Notes: generated from the letters alone by a model not told the origin. Counted from the first letter of the stretch, positions 1 to 7,565 are shown. The stretch is DNA of 35,098 nucleotides from Ruthenibacterium sp. (GCA_020025235.1 JAHHSL010000021.1:1-35098), one strand, 5' to 3'. Numbers and translations are program-made.

Positions 1-54
1 AACCGGGAAGCATCTTTTGCGCTGTGCGCAAAATGTGCGCCCGGTGTCCTTCAG

Positions 55-108
55 AGGCTGTCGAACTTTTTCGACAGCCTGAAGGGCGCGTAACACGCGC
101 CCTTTTTT
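55..108 (+). terminator. Tandem hairpins with T-run, end of an upstream + strand transcript
   Basis: Two inverted repeats follow each other. The first has arms at 55-64 and 71-80 (perfect 10-bp stem). The second has arms at 83-91 and 95-103 (perfect 9-bp GC-rich stem, loop AAC) and runs into T103-T108, the form of an intrinsic terminator reading rightwards. The first stem can be lengthened outwards (CCTTCAG/CTGAAGG) and then overlaps the base of the second, so the two may be alternative folds. The gene it ends would lie left of the window; bases 1-54 show no coding region I can support. Confidence 0.7.
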
Positions 109-135
109 CAACAAATTCTGCTTTTTTGTTTAAAA
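105..135. repeat. Paired DnaA-box-like inverted element, copy 1
   Basis: TTTTCAACA at 105-113 faces TGTTTAAAA at 127-135 (one mismatch to the reverse complement), separated by 13 bp. It overlaps the terminator T-run and the stop codon of the leftward XRE gene. It is the weakest of four elements with the same spacing (others at 1328, 8442 and 10033). Confidence 0.5.
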
Positions 136-1089
136 CTCATCCGGATCTCCCTTATGCCGGTGCTCGTAGACTGCCTGCCGCACAACAGCCACCATGCCGC
201 ACAGGATGCCGCCGACGGCAAAGATCCACCACTGCGTGCCCCATCCTCCGTTGCGCGCCGCAAGGCCGATGTACAGCGCCGTTGCGATCATCATAATAAC
301 GCCGCATGCAGCGCCCGTAAGGCTGCTCTGTCTGCGGTATTCGGGAGAATTTTCAACATTATACTTCTTGATGTTGAATTTTTCCTTCTGGATGCCGGCC
401 CACACCAGCACGGAAACCGCACCGCCCAGCAGCCAGAAAAAGCCCGCCATAAGCTCGCCTTCATACCCTGCGGCCTGCGCCCATTTTTCCATAAGGAGGA
501 TCAGGACCACATCGGCAAGGATCGTCCCGACAGGCGCGGCGATCAGCCAGACAAAACGGCGGGCAAACGCGTCTTTTTCCGTCCGCGTGTAAAAATCCGG
601 CAGCTCCGGATACTTCTTGCGCAGCTGCTCGTCCCGGATGCCCATAACGATGAAAAGCATCGTCGCAAACAGGATGCACAGCAAAAGCACGGCCGAGCCC
701 ACGTCTTCCGTATACGGGGAAAGGTGCAGGCGCCGATAAAGTCCTTCCCACAGCGAGACGAATCCCACCCCGAACAGGATCAGGAATACGCCCCCCGCCA
801 CGGCGGCAGCAGTGCGGCGGTTCAGTTCGTCATACGCCTGTGTGCCCTCCAGTGAAAGCGTGCTCACATCGCCGCGCATCATTTCATCCAGCGTCACCTC
901 GAACCGGTCGCACAGCGTGATCAGGGTTTCGGTTTCCGGAAATGCCGAGCCGGATTCCCATTTGCTGACGCTCTGGCGGCTGACGCCGAGCTGTTCCGCC
1001 ACGGCCTCCTGGCTTAACTTGTGCTGCGCGCGCAGCGTCTGCAGATTGGCTGCAAAGCAGTTCGTTTTCACGTCCTGCGTTTCTTTCAT
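130..1089 (-). CDS. XRE-family HTH regulator with six-helix membrane domain
   Basis: This 319-residue protein starts with a Cro/CI-type helix-turn-helix domain (about residues 10-65; core LSQEAVAEQLGVSRQSVSKWE). After a short linker come about six hydrophobic segments (near residues 93-113, 130-150, 180-201, 214-233, 258-280 and 288-304). It is a membrane-tethered one-component transcription regulator of a kind common in Clostridia; target and signal are unknown. I chose the ATG at 1089 because GAAGGG at 1104-1099 sits 9 bp upstream, whereas the in-frame ATG at 1098 directly abuts that site. It has no adjacent partner gene on its strand within 280 bp, so it is probably transcribed alone. The DNA-binding assignment is firm; what it regulates cannot be told from sequence. 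Confidence 0.85.
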   Translation of the reverse strand: MKETQDVKTNCFAANLQTLRAQHKLSQEAVAEQLGVSRQSVSKWESGSAFPETETLITLCDRFEVTLDEMMRGDVSTLSLEGTQAYDELNRRTAAAVAGGVFLILFGVGFVSLWEGLYRRLHLSPYTEDVGSAVLLLCILFATMLFIVMGIRDEQLRKKYPELPDFYTRTEKDAFARRFVWLIAAPVGTILADVVLILLMEKWAQAAGYEGELMAGFFWLLGGAVSVLVWAGIQKEKFNIKKYNVENSPEYRRQSSLTGAACGVIMMIATALYIGLAARNGGWGTQWWIFAVGGILCGMVAVVRQAVYEHRHKGDPDEF

Positions 1090-1172
1090 AAGAATCATCC
1101 CTTCTGTTGTTGTGCCCTTATTTTAGCATGCGCAGCCCCGCAGCTGCTACCGATTTTGTGTTGCTTTTTAAG

Positions 1173-1201
1173 AAAAGCGCCGCAACTTTACGTTGCGGCG
1201 C
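1173..1201 (-). terminator. Intrinsic terminator for the leftward small-protein operon
   Basis: Perfect 10-bp GC-rich stem, arms 1177-1186 and 1192-1201, loop of five bases. Read leftwards it is followed by TTTT (1176-1173). It lies 170 bp downstream of the 1372-1821 gene, and between it and that gene is only the inverted element at 1328-1358. Confidence 0.7.
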
Positions 1202-1327
1202 CTGATTTTGCCCCTTTTTCGGCGGATTTGGTGCATTTTTGCCCTCACCCGCTTTTTGTTTGTTCCGGTGCGGAATTTTGCCCCCGCCGGATTTTCCCCG
1301 GCATGCCCGCCCGAGGCTGCGCGAAGG

Positions 1328-1358
1328 TTTTCCACAAAAAATCACTTTTTGTGGAAAG
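1328..1358. repeat. Paired DnaA-box-like inverted element, copy 2
   Basis: TTTTCCACA at 1328-1336 faces TGTGGAAAG at 1350-1358 across 13 bp. The arms 1329-1340 and 1346-1357 form a perfect 12-bp inverted repeat. TTTTCCACA is one mismatch from the classic DnaA box TTATCCACA and also occurs in the dnaA-dnaN gap of this window. No T-run follows on either strand, so an intrinsic terminator is less likely. Confidence 0.6.
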
Positions 1359-1371
1359 TCAGCCGGTGCGT

Positions 1372-1821
1372 TCATTCCGGCTGCATCTGCGTCAGCACTA
1401 CAAGGTTCCCGTCCCGAACCACCTTGAAGGGCATGTTTTCCCCAAAGCGCACCGTTTTGTTCAATTCCACGGCATAGCCCAGTGTTTCGGCATAGCCGCA
1501 GACGGCAGCCTCCACACGGTCCCCTTTTACAAAGATCATCTGCTGCATGCCTTCGCTGACGGTTTCGGGGATGCTGCCCCCTTGTACGCCGAGCGTCTGC
1601 CGAATGGTTTCTTCGGACGTGTACGGCGGGAACGTCCAGACGGCGTCCCATTCAAAGGGCACCACCTCGTCCAGTATCACGACGTCACTGTTTACTGCAA
1701 GAACGGCTTTCTGCAGCTGTTTTTCGTGCATGCGCTGCACCGGATGCAGCCACAGCACCGCTGCCAGCACCGCCGCCAGCACAAAAGCTATGAAACAAAG
1801 TGCGGTTTTTTTCGTTTTCAT
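1372..1821 (-). CDS. Small membrane-anchored protein of unknown function
   Basis: The 149-residue product begins with a KTKK charged start and a hydrophobic helix (about residues 7-25, rich in A, V and L). It has no lipobox and no clear signal-peptidase site, so it is probably anchored by its N-terminus with about 120 residues outside the cell. I do not recognise the family. The start at 1821 follows GGGGG by 7 bp and overlaps the stop of the upstream gene by ATGA, which indicates translational coupling. The two proteins share size and topology (short basic N-terminus, one helix, small exported domain), which suggests they act together. The exported part contains one Cys (CGYAETLGY). Confidence 0.7.
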   Translation of the reverse strand: MKTKKTALCFIAFVLAAVLAAVLWLHPVQRMHEKQLQKAVLAVNSDVVILDEVVPFEWDAVWTFPPYTSEETIRQTLGVQGGSIPETVSEGMQQMIFVKGDRVEAAVCGYAETLGYAVELNKTVRFGENMPFKVVRDGNLVVLTQMQPE

Positions 1822-2252
1822 ACTCGCATCCCCCTTTTTTCGGCAGGCTGCGCTTCAAAATAAAACCAATTCTGACGCAGCCGCTGTGTTCTTCCGTACC
1901 ATTTCCGTCCCGCCCAGTTCCAGTATCGCCCCTGCGGGGAAAGGACGGTTTCTTCATTCCGAAAGGCGCACGGGACGTCATCCGGCGAATAATAACAGCC
2001 GGAGATCTGCCCGCCGCGGTGCGAAAGCACAAATTCCGTCATCGGGTGCCGTCCGTCCCATGCATGGAACGCCATGATGCCGATATCGGCGGGAATGGCG
2101 CCGTTCGCCTGAATACATTCCTCCAGCTGTCCGGCGTGCATCATGGTGAACTGCACCGCACGGCTTTTCGGGTGCGCAAGCCCCAGCGCCGCTGCAAGCG
2201 ACAGCACCAGCATCAGCACCGCCGCCGCAAACTGTCTTTGTCTCTGCTTCAT
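1818..2252 (-). CDS. Small exported or membrane-anchored protein of unknown function
   Basis: This 144-residue protein has a basic start (MKQRQRQ), a hydrophobic helix (about residues 8-26, ending AAALGLAHP) and an exported domain rich in aromatic residues near its end (WNWAGRKWYG, NWFYFEAQ). The start at 2252 is supported by AAAGGAG 9 bp upstream; a longer reading to 2327 would lack a binding site and run into the preceding terminator. It overlaps the next gene by four bases. Cleavage after AHP/ALG is possible but not certain. No family is recognised, and no promoter was found between this gene and the terminator at 2295-2337. Confidence 0.68.
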   Translation of the reverse strand: MKQRQRQFAAAVLMLVLSLAAALGLAHPKSRAVQFTMMHAGQLEECIQANGAIPADIGIMAFHAWDGRHPMTEFVLSHRGGQISGCYYSPDDVPCAFRNEETVLSPQGRYWNWAGRKWYGRTQRLRQNWFYFEAQPAEKRGMRV

Positions 2253-2294
2253 ACAACACGGCTCCTTTCCGCCGTTTTTCCCGAAAATGGGTGC

Positions 2295-2337
2295 AAAAAA
2301 GCACGCGGCATCCGGGAATGCCCCCAATGCCGCGCGC
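2295..2337 (-). terminator. Intrinsic terminator after the 72-residue protein gene
   Basis: Arms 2301-2311 and 2327-2337 pair over 11 bp with one mismatch, and TTTTTT (2300-2295) follows in the leftward direction. It lies just downstream of the gene at 2360-2578. Confidence 0.75.
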
Positions 2338-2359
2338 CGCAGAACTGTGATAGAAAAAA

Positions 2360-2578
2360 TCAGCGTTCCTCGATCGTATAGGTAAATTCGTACACTTCCT
2401 GCAGTGCCTTTACCTGATCCTCGTTATCCTCGATGAACGTCGGCGTATAAACGGATTTGCCCTCTTTTTTATACGCGTCCATGATTTCCTGCAGCTTTGC
2501 CCAGCATTCATCTTTCTTTTCGTAATCTTCCGCAAGGTTGATGATAAATTCGCGGTGTTTGGGAATACGTGCTTTCAT
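2360..2578 (-). CDS. Small acidic helical protein of unknown function
   Basis: The 72-residue product is soluble and strongly charged (KARIPKHREF..., EDYEKKDECW, YTIEER) with no membrane segment or signal. I do not recognise a family. The start at 2578 has AAGGAG about 8 bp upstream. It is flanked by its own promoter (2623-2651) and terminator (2295-2337), so it forms a single-gene transcript. That arrangement, together with normal codon use, argues that it is a real gene. Confidence 0.7.
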   Translation of the reverse strand: MKARIPKHREFIINLAEDYEKKDECWAKLQEIMDAYKKEGKSVYTPTFIEDNEDQVKALQEVYEFTYTIEER

Positions 2579-2622
2579 GATGATTTCTCCTTTTGTGGTC
2601 AGAATCGGTCTTACCAAAGGAG

Positions 2623-2651
2623 ATTGTACATAAAAAGTCGCGCTGCGTCAA
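2623..2651 (-). promoter_or_regulatory. Sigma-A promoter for the 72-residue protein gene
   Basis: Read leftwards: TTGACG (2651-2646), a 17-bp spacer, then TACAAT (2628-2623). The -35 box overlaps the stop codon of the upstream membrane protein gene. Confidence 0.7.
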
Positions 2652-4450
2652 GTATAATCGCCGCTGTGCACGATCCGCACCGCCGGTGCCGGTTCGTTTT
2701 TTTCAAAATATTCGTTATATGCTTCGATGCCGTTTCCCACCGGAAGCAGGCACAGCAGCGTGAACAGCACCGCACCCAGCACCACGGCAAAGCGCACAAG
2801 CTCCACATGCCGCAGCTGCATCACGATCACGCCCGCAAATACCGCCGCCAGCCAGACAAGGAACACCGAAACCAGCACGCGCTTTTCCGTCAGGCCGTAT
2901 GCGGAAATATAAAGCGCCATTTTCGCCGCGGCCGTCGTCAGCAGCAAAAGCGTCAGCGCCGAAAGCAGGATATTCATCCGGCGCAGTGCGCGGTTTTCGC
3001 TGCGCGGCGTGCGGCAAAGCCCGTTTGCACCCAGCAGGATGCACAGGTTCACGGCGGCTACGCGGCACAGTTCAAAGAAACCGTGCCGTGCGTATTCCGC
3101 ATACGAAAAGCCCTGCGGCAGCGTGCCGAAAAATGCGCCGAACAGATAATTCGCCTGCACGGCGATAAACACGGCGTATACGCCGCACAGCACCGCCAGC
3201 GCGGTATTCGCCGTGATGCGCGGCACGATGCGCAGACCTTTTCCCAGCTGCGGGTCGCGGAGCGAATCGATCTGTTCAAGATACCGCCCGTGGATGCATC
3301 CGTACACAAGGCCGTACAGGAACATCGCCGTCGGCACCGTGAAGAAGATCTGCACGAATGTGCTTTCCAGCCATTCTGCCGAAAACCAGTGACTGAACCA
3401 TGCGCCGATGCTGCTGAATGTGCTGTTCCACAGCGCTTCAAACCCGGCGTCTGCCGAAAGCAGCTGCGGCACCACGATCATCAAAAGCAGCACCGCGACG
3501 CCGATGCCCCCAAGCGCCGCCCACAGTGTGCTGTGGTTTTGCTTTGCACCCTGTTTTTTCTGCCGGGCGCGCTGTTCGCGGCACTGGCGCAGCCATACAT
3601 ACGGAACGGCGAATATCCGCCCGAAATTGCACCACGGCAGGACAAGCACCATATGGATCACATCGAAAAAGAGATAATTTGAGCTTTTGCCGCCCGCCAC
3701 AAGACGCCCGGACGCCGAAAGCACCCAGTAGCTTGCCGCGGCAAGCAGTGCCATGTAATGCACAAGACCCAGCAGGTCGCCGCCGTACGGCAGGGCAAAC
3801 GCCCCGCCCAGTGCCGCCGTGATGCCAAGCCAGAACCAGCTTTCCTTCGTGGGGCGTCGGCCGGAATAATAAAGCCAGCCCAGAACCGCCGCCGCAAAAA
3901 TCGGAACAAACAGAAAGATGCCGATGTTCTGCGTTCTGCCGGTGTTGTGAAACCACGGTTCGCCCAAGCCCAGAAGATTCTGCATCCGCCAGAAAAGCCA
4001 CGCCACCACACACCAGATGCCGGCAAATACGGCGTCAAGGCGCGTTGCGGGCGGTTCCTTATGCTTTGGCGGCGCCGCATACAGCGGCGCCGGGTCCGGC
4101 GTGCTTTCCGCGGCACTTTTCACTTTGCTTATGCCCGCTGCGGGTTCGGGGCTTTCCGCACCGTCCGCCGCTTTGCTTATGCCCGACGCTCCGGCGGGTT
4201 CGGCGGCGGCTTCTGCGGCAGGCATTTCCGTTTCCGCTCTGCTTTCGCCCGACGCGGGTTCGGCGGGCTGTTTTGCAGCTTCGGCAGAGGCTTCGGCTTT
4301 GCTTTCGCACGCAGCTTTGGCCGTTTCGCTTTCGGCGGGAGCATCCGTTTTTTCGGGAGAAAGTGCCGCTTTTTCCGGATTTTCTTCGATTTTTAGCGCA
4401 CTTTCACAGGGCGGGCGAAAATCGCTCACCTTTTTTTCTTCTTTTTTCAT
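2648..4450 (-). CDS. Polytopic membrane protein, DUF4153/DUF4173-like
   Basis: The 600-residue product has a cytoplasmic N-terminal segment of about 130 residues that is low in complexity and rich in Ala, Glu, Pro and Lys. About eleven hydrophobic helices follow. Near residues 440-475 it carries FSYAEYARHGFFELCRV, which matches the YARxGFFEL signature of the DUF4153/DUF4173 membrane families; their function is unknown. GGAGG stands 8 bp before the start at 4450, inside the last codons of the small HTH gene, so the two are translationally linked. With that HTH gene and the DUF2975 gene it forms a three-gene operon that is probably self-regulated. The N-terminal region may be poorly conserved. 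Confidence 0.8.
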   Translation of the reverse strand: MKKEEKKVSDFRPPCESALKIEENPEKAALSPEKTDAPAESETAKAACESKAEASAEAAKQPAEPASGESRAETEMPAAEAAAEPAGASGISKAADGAESPEPAAGISKVKSAAESTPDPAPLYAAPPKHKEPPATRLDAVFAGIWCVVAWLFWRMQNLLGLGEPWFHNTGRTQNIGIFLFVPIFAAAVLGWLYYSGRRPTKESWFWLGITAALGGAFALPYGGDLLGLVHYMALLAAASYWVLSASGRLVAGGKSSNYLFFDVIHMVLVLPWCNFGRIFAVPYVWLRQCREQRARQKKQGAKQNHSTLWAALGGIGVAVLLLMIVVPQLLSADAGFEALWNSTFSSIGAWFSHWFSAEWLESTFVQIFFTVPTAMFLYGLVYGCIHGRYLEQIDSLRDPQLGKGLRIVPRITANTALAVLCGVYAVFIAVQANYLFGAFFGTLPQGFSYAEYARHGFFELCRVAAVNLCILLGANGLCRTPRSENRALRRMNILLSALTLLLLTTAAAKMALYISAYGLTEKRVLVSVFLVWLAAVFAGVIVMQLRHVELVRFAVVLGAVLFTLLCLLPVGNGIEAYNEYFEKNEPAPAVRIVHSGDYT

Positions 4451-4453
4451 CGG

Positions 4454-4660
4454 TTATTCCTCCACGTAATCCAAAAGATCGGCGGGCTTACATTCCAGTG
4501 CATGACACAGCGCTTCCAGCGTGGAAAAGCGGATCGCCTTTGCCTTGTTGTTCTTCAGGATGGAAAGGTTTGCGGGGGTGATGCCGATGCGTTCGGCCAG
4601 CTCCCCTGCGCTCATTTTCCGACGCGCCATCATCACGTCGATATTTACCACGATCGGCAT
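4454..4660 (-). CDS. Small Cro/CI-type HTH regulator (YozG-like)
   Basis: At 68 residues this is a bare helix-turn-helix domain (MSAGELAERIGITPANLSILKN and the ...FSTLEALCHALECKPADLLDY region) of the HTH_26 / YozG type. Such proteins are commonly encoded next to DUF2975 membrane proteins, as here. The start at 4660 has AGAAAGGA about 9 bp upstream. It lies 15 bp after the DUF2975 gene and 3 bp before the large membrane protein gene. It probably binds the operon promoter, where an AT-rich inverted repeat is seen at 5189-5215. Confidence 0.88.
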   Translation of the reverse strand: MPIVVNIDVMMARRKMSAGELAERIGITPANLSILKNNKAKAIRFSTLEALCHALECKPADLLDYVEE

Positions 4661-4675
4661 ACAGGCACGTCCTTT

Positions 4676-5125
4676 CTATATCGTATAATCATTTTCGTCC
4701 TTCAGGCTCACCGCTTCGGCAAACACGTTTTTGACAACGCGCAAAATCAGCCCGATAAACGCCGCCGCCGCGCTGATGTAAAGGAACGGCGGGTAAAACA
4801 GCACACTGGCAAGGCAGATCAGCCCCGCCGCAATGCAGTACCACGAAAGCCGCCGCAGGATCGACACGTTCTGCGGGATGAACACCTTGCCCTGCGAAAT
4901 GTTGGAAAGCATGCGGCGCAGCTCCCACAAAGCGCACGCCGCAGGCACCGCCGCCGTGTACGCCGCAGCCAGAAACAGCGGCAGCTTTGTCATGGATTCA
5001 TGGCGCAGGGTGATCAGCCAGCGGAACAGCCACGGCGCCAGCACGCACACCACCGCCAGCACTGCCATATAAAAATATACGCAGAATTTGGAAAGTTTTA
5101 CGCTTTTATCCTCGTTCCATTTCAT
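4676..5125 (-). CDS. DUF2975 family membrane protein
   Basis: The 149-residue product has four hydrophobic segments (about residues 16-36, 47-65, 93-112 and 114-130) and ends EAVSLKDENDYTI. The C-terminal block (FYPPFLYISAAAAFIGLILR, then VVKNVFAEA) matches DUF2975 proteins, whose role is unknown. It is the first gene of a leftward operon that continues with the YozG-like regulator and the DUF4153/DUF4173-like protein. A near-consensus sigma-A promoter lies 33 bp upstream. Confidence 0.87.
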   Translation of the reverse strand: MKWNEDKSVKLSKFCVYFYMAVLAVVCVLAPWLFRWLITLRHESMTKLPLFLAAAYTAAVPAACALWELRRMLSNISQGKVFIPQNVSILRRLSWYCIAAGLICLASVLFYPPFLYISAAAAFIGLILRVVKNVFAEAVSLKDENDYTI

Positions 5126-5157
5126 AACAAGTCTCCTTCGCCGTTTTTCTTTGTTTC

Positions 5158-5215
5158 AATATATCATTCCGTTTACTGAAAGTCAAGTATTATTTATCGT
5201 TATTCAATAAATAAT
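5158..5215 (-). promoter_or_regulatory. Sigma-A promoter and AT-rich inverted repeat of the DUF2975 operon
   Basis: Read leftwards: TTGACT (5186-5181), 17-bp spacer, TATATT (5163-5158). Directly behind the -35 box is a perfect 9-bp inverted repeat, ATTATTTAT at 5189-5197 and ATAAATAAT at 5207-5215. It could be an operator for the HTH protein of the operon or an AT-rich upstream promoter element. Confidence 0.7.
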
Positions 5216-5336
5216 TATTCTTTTGCAGTGTTTTCCCTGCCGATATGCCGCCCCTTGCGCACACGGGGCATCTGCCGCACACGGCAAAATGCGCCCCCTT
5301 GGGTCTGCCGTGCGCGCGCCGGTTTGCGCCGTATTC
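5216..5336. other. Gene-free stretch between divergent transcripts
   Basis: The gap from 5126 to 5421 holds the two divergent promoters. The middle part is GC-rich and contains short hairpins such as GCCCC...GGGGC near 5250-5270 and TGCCG...CGGCA near 5273-5286. I see no coding region or recognised RNA. Confidence 0.4.
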
Positions 5337-5365
5337 TTTACTTTTTGCCGTTTGTGTGCTATGGT
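5337..5365 (+). promoter_or_regulatory. Probable sigma-A promoter of the lipoprotein gene
   Basis: TTTACT (5337-5342), 17-bp spacer, TATGGT (5360-5365), 56 bp before the start codon at 5422. Confidence 0.55.
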
Positions 5366-5421
5366 ATGGGTGAATTTTTCTTTTAATCCGAAATCCAATC
5401 TTTTTTGTGGAGGTTTTGCGC

Positions 5422-6213
5422 ATGAAAAAACGCATCATGCTGTCCGCTGCCGCCGCTTTGCTGTGTGCGGTGATGCTTGCCGCATGCGGCGGCAATAAAG
5501 CCGTCAAAGCTTACTGGATCTCTGTCACCAGCTGCTGCGATACAGCCATAACGCAGGAAAACGTGCCGTACACCGTTGAACGCACGGCCTTTTTGAAAGA
5601 CGGGCTTGTCCGGAACATCGTATCCGGTTCGTACACTCCCCGCGAAAAAACATGGGAGCAGACAACCGTTATGAAGGGCACGCTGCGCCGCCCGGAGCTT
5701 GCCGTGCAGCAGAAATTCGACGGAAAAACAGGGCTGCAGCGCACACTGGAATATGATTCCCACGGAAAGCCTGTTGAACCCGAACCGGAATGGGCCGAAG
5801 CCGACTGGCTGAAGGATCGCCCTGCGGGGCTGCGCCTGCTTGTGCCCGATGAGCTGTTCCGCCCGCGCGATTTTTTGGAATGCCGCCTTTCGGATGACGC
5901 CGAAACCGGCAATGTCGTTTATAACTTTTATCTTTCGTCAAAATCGTTCCAGCGGTACAACCGCATCTTTGCCGAAGAATACGAATCGCTGTGCGCACTG
6001 GATTCGTTCACGGGCCAAAGCCCGGATGAATCCGAAGCAAAATCCGAACCGCAGCCCGAAAAAAAGGAAAGCCCGCTTGTGCTGCATGACGGAGCGCTTT
6101 ACGTCACCAAAGCGCCGAACGGGGACGTCCTGAAAATCAGCCTTCAGTACACGCTGTACCGCGATAACGAATGGGCGGGCGGCTATGAGGAAACGCTGGA
6201 ACTGTCCCGATAA
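5422..6213 (+). CDS. Lipoprotein of unknown function
   Basis: The 263-residue product has a lipoprotein signal: basic MKKR, a hydrophobic core, and lipobox LAAC with the modified Cys at residue 22. It should be lipidated by Lgt and cut by signal peptidase II, then anchored outside the membrane. The mature part shows no family I recognise. A hydrophilic linker rich in Glu, Ser and Pro (about residues 197-222) separates a main domain from a short beta-rich tail. GGAGG at 5409-5413 is 8 bp from the chosen ATG; the upstream in-frame ATG at 5407 is rejected because it precedes that site. The gene runs against replication and stands alone, with its own promoter and terminator. Confidence 0.85.
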   Translation: MKKRIMLSAAAALLCAVMLAACGGNKAVKAYWISVTSCCDTAITQENVPYTVERTAFLKDGLVRNIVSGSYTPREKTWEQTTVMKGTLRRPELAVQQKFDGKTGLQRTLEYDSHGKPVEPEPEWAEADWLKDRPAGLRLLVPDELFRPRDFLECRLSDDAETGNVVYNFYLSSKSFQRYNRIFAEEYESLCALDSFTGQSPDESEAKSEPQPEKKESPLVLHDGALYVTKAPNGDVLKISLQYTLYRDNEWAGGYEETLELSR

Positions 6214-6232
6214 GCCGTTTTTTCCGCACGCA

Positions 6233-6271
6233 AAAATCCCCGTCTGCAAAAAGGCAGACGGGGATTTTTTT
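6233..6271. terminator. Bidirectional terminator between lipoprotein and alcohol dehydrogenase genes
   Basis: Perfect stem, arms 6236-6247 and 6254-6265, with T6265-T6271 on the right and A6232-A6236 on the left. It serves both converging genes. Confidence 0.9.
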
Positions 6272-6294
6272 ATTTGATCGGTTTGCCGTGTGAA

Positions 6295-7356
6295 TTACAG
6301 GATAACGACCGGCTTGATCAGATCGCGGGGCTTATCCTTCATCAGCAGCAGGGCTTCTTCCATGTGCTCGAAGCCGTTGAAGCGGTGCGTGAGCAGCGGG
6401 GAAGTATCCAGACGGCCGGTCTCCAGAAGGGAAGCCAGCTTTTCCATGCGCAGACGTCCGCCGGGCATCAGGCCGCCCGCGATCGTCTTGTGGCCCATGC
6501 CGCAGCCCCAGTCAAGACGGGGGATCTGGATGAAATCGCCGGAGCCAAGATAGTTGACGTTGCCGATGCGTCCGCCGGGCTTGAGCATCTTGACAGCCTG
6601 TGCGAAGGTATCGTTGTCGCCGCCCGCGATGATGACGCGGTCAACGCCCTTGCCGTTCGTCTTTTCCAGGATCTGTTCGACGATATCGCCCTCACGGTAG
6701 TTGATGATATCGGTTGCGCCGTAGTTGCGCGCTGCTTCCACGCAGTTCGGGCGGGAACCGACTGCAAACAGTCTGCCTGCGCCGCGCAGTGCTGCGCCGG
6801 CAACGCTCATCAGGCCGACCGGGCCGATGCCGATGACGCACACGCTGTCACCGAACTGAACGTCGGCAAGCTCTACACCGTGGAAGCCGGTGGGCACCAT
6901 ATCGCTGAGCATAACAGCTGCGGCGGGGTCCACGCCTTCCGGCAGAAGTGCAAGGTTGGCGTCCGCTTCGTTCACATGGAAATATTCCGCGAAAACGCCG
7001 TCCTTGAAGTTCGAGAATTTCCAGCCTGCCAGCATACCGCCGGAATGCATGGAATAGCCGGCCTGTGCCTCCAGGCTGCCCCAGTCGGGCGTAATGGCCG
7101 GAACGATAACACGGTCGCCGGGCTTGAGGTCGCGCACGAGCGAGCCGACTTCCACCACTTCGCCCACGGCTTCATGGCCGAGGATCATGTCGGTGCGCTC
7201 ACCGATCGCGCCTTCCCACACGGTGTGGATATCCGAAGTGCACGGAGATACGGCAATGGGTTTCACAATGGCGTCCAGCGGGCCGCAGGCGGGTACGTCC
7301 TTTTCGATCCAGCCGGTTTTGCCGATACCGAGCATTGCAAACGCTTTCATTTTCAT
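6295..7356 (-). CDS. Zinc-dependent NADP(H) secondary alcohol dehydrogenase
   Basis: The 353-residue product closely resembles the isopropanol/secondary alcohol dehydrogenases of Clostridium beijerinckii and Thermoanaerobacter brockii. Those enzymes interconvert secondary alcohols and ketones with NADPH. Shared features are the N-terminal KAFAMLGIGKTGWIEK, zinc-site residues Cys39, His61 and Glu62 (PCTSDIHTV, GHEAVGEV), and Asp152 (SDMVPTGFHG). Others are the Rossmann motif GIGPVG with the GSRP loop that selects NADP in this group, and the end MKDKPRDLIKPVVIL. The start at 7356 follows AGGAGG by 8 bp; an ATG two codons later is less well spaced. It is transcribed alone from the promoter at 7438-7467. 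Its length equals that of the family. Exact substrate is inferred. Confidence 0.93.
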   Translation of the reverse strand: MKMKAFAMLGIGKTGWIEKDVPACGPLDAIVKPIAVSPCTSDIHTVWEGAIGERTDMILGHEAVGEVVEVGSLVRDLKPGDRVIVPAITPDWGSLEAQAGYSMHSGGMLAGWKFSNFKDGVFAEYFHVNEADANLALLPEGVDPAAAVMLSDMVPTGFHGVELADVQFGDSVCVIGIGPVGLMSVAGAALRGAGRLFAVGSRPNCVEAARNYGATDIINYREGDIVEQILEKTNGKGVDRVIIAGGDNDTFAQAVKMLKPGGRIGNVNYLGSGDFIQIPRLDWGCGMGHKTIAGGLMPGGRLRMEKLASLLETGRLDTSPLLTHRFNGFEHMEEALLLMKDKPRDLIKPVVIL

Positions 7357-7395
7357 TGGGGTGTCCTCCTTAAAATTTTCTTCTGTTGTATTTTG

Positions 7396-7424
7396 ATTGA
7401 TATGTTAAAATCTTAACGATCAAT
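7396..7424 (-). promoter_or_regulatory. Operator-like palindrome in the dehydrogenase leader
   Basis: ATTGAT (7396-7401) and GTTAA (7404-7408) mirror TTAAC (7413-7417) and ATCAAT (7419-7424), with a 4-bp centre and one bulged base. It lies just downstream of the -10 box, where a bound repressor would block transcription. Confidence 0.5.
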
Positions 7425-7437
7425 ACATTATGGATAG

Positions 7438-7467
7438 ATATTATCAAATAGCACTTGGTTCTGTCAA
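7438..7467 (-). promoter_or_regulatory. Sigma-A promoter of the alcohol dehydrogenase gene
   Basis: Read leftwards: TTGACA (7467-7462, perfect), 18-bp spacer, TAATAT (7443-7438). The leader to the start codon is about 75 bases. Confidence 0.75.
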
Positions 7468-7559
7468 TAGGATTTCCGGAAAAAAGCCGGAATCCGCACA
7501 CTGAAAAAAAACAGCGCTTTTCGTTATTTTTCACAGTAGCTATTTTGCATCTGTTACGC

Positions 7560-7565
7560 TATAAT
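7560..7565 (+). promoter_or_regulatory. Possible -10 box for the nucleoside phosphorylase gene
   Basis: A perfect TATAAT stands 83 bp before the start codon at 7648. No good -35 box is seen at the usual distance, so the promoter may be weak or activator dependent. Confidence 0.4.

Noticed and set aside
1328..1358. Ordinary intrinsic terminator of the leftward gene
   Set aside because: The stem is AT-rich with no following T-run, and a better terminator stands at 1173-1201.
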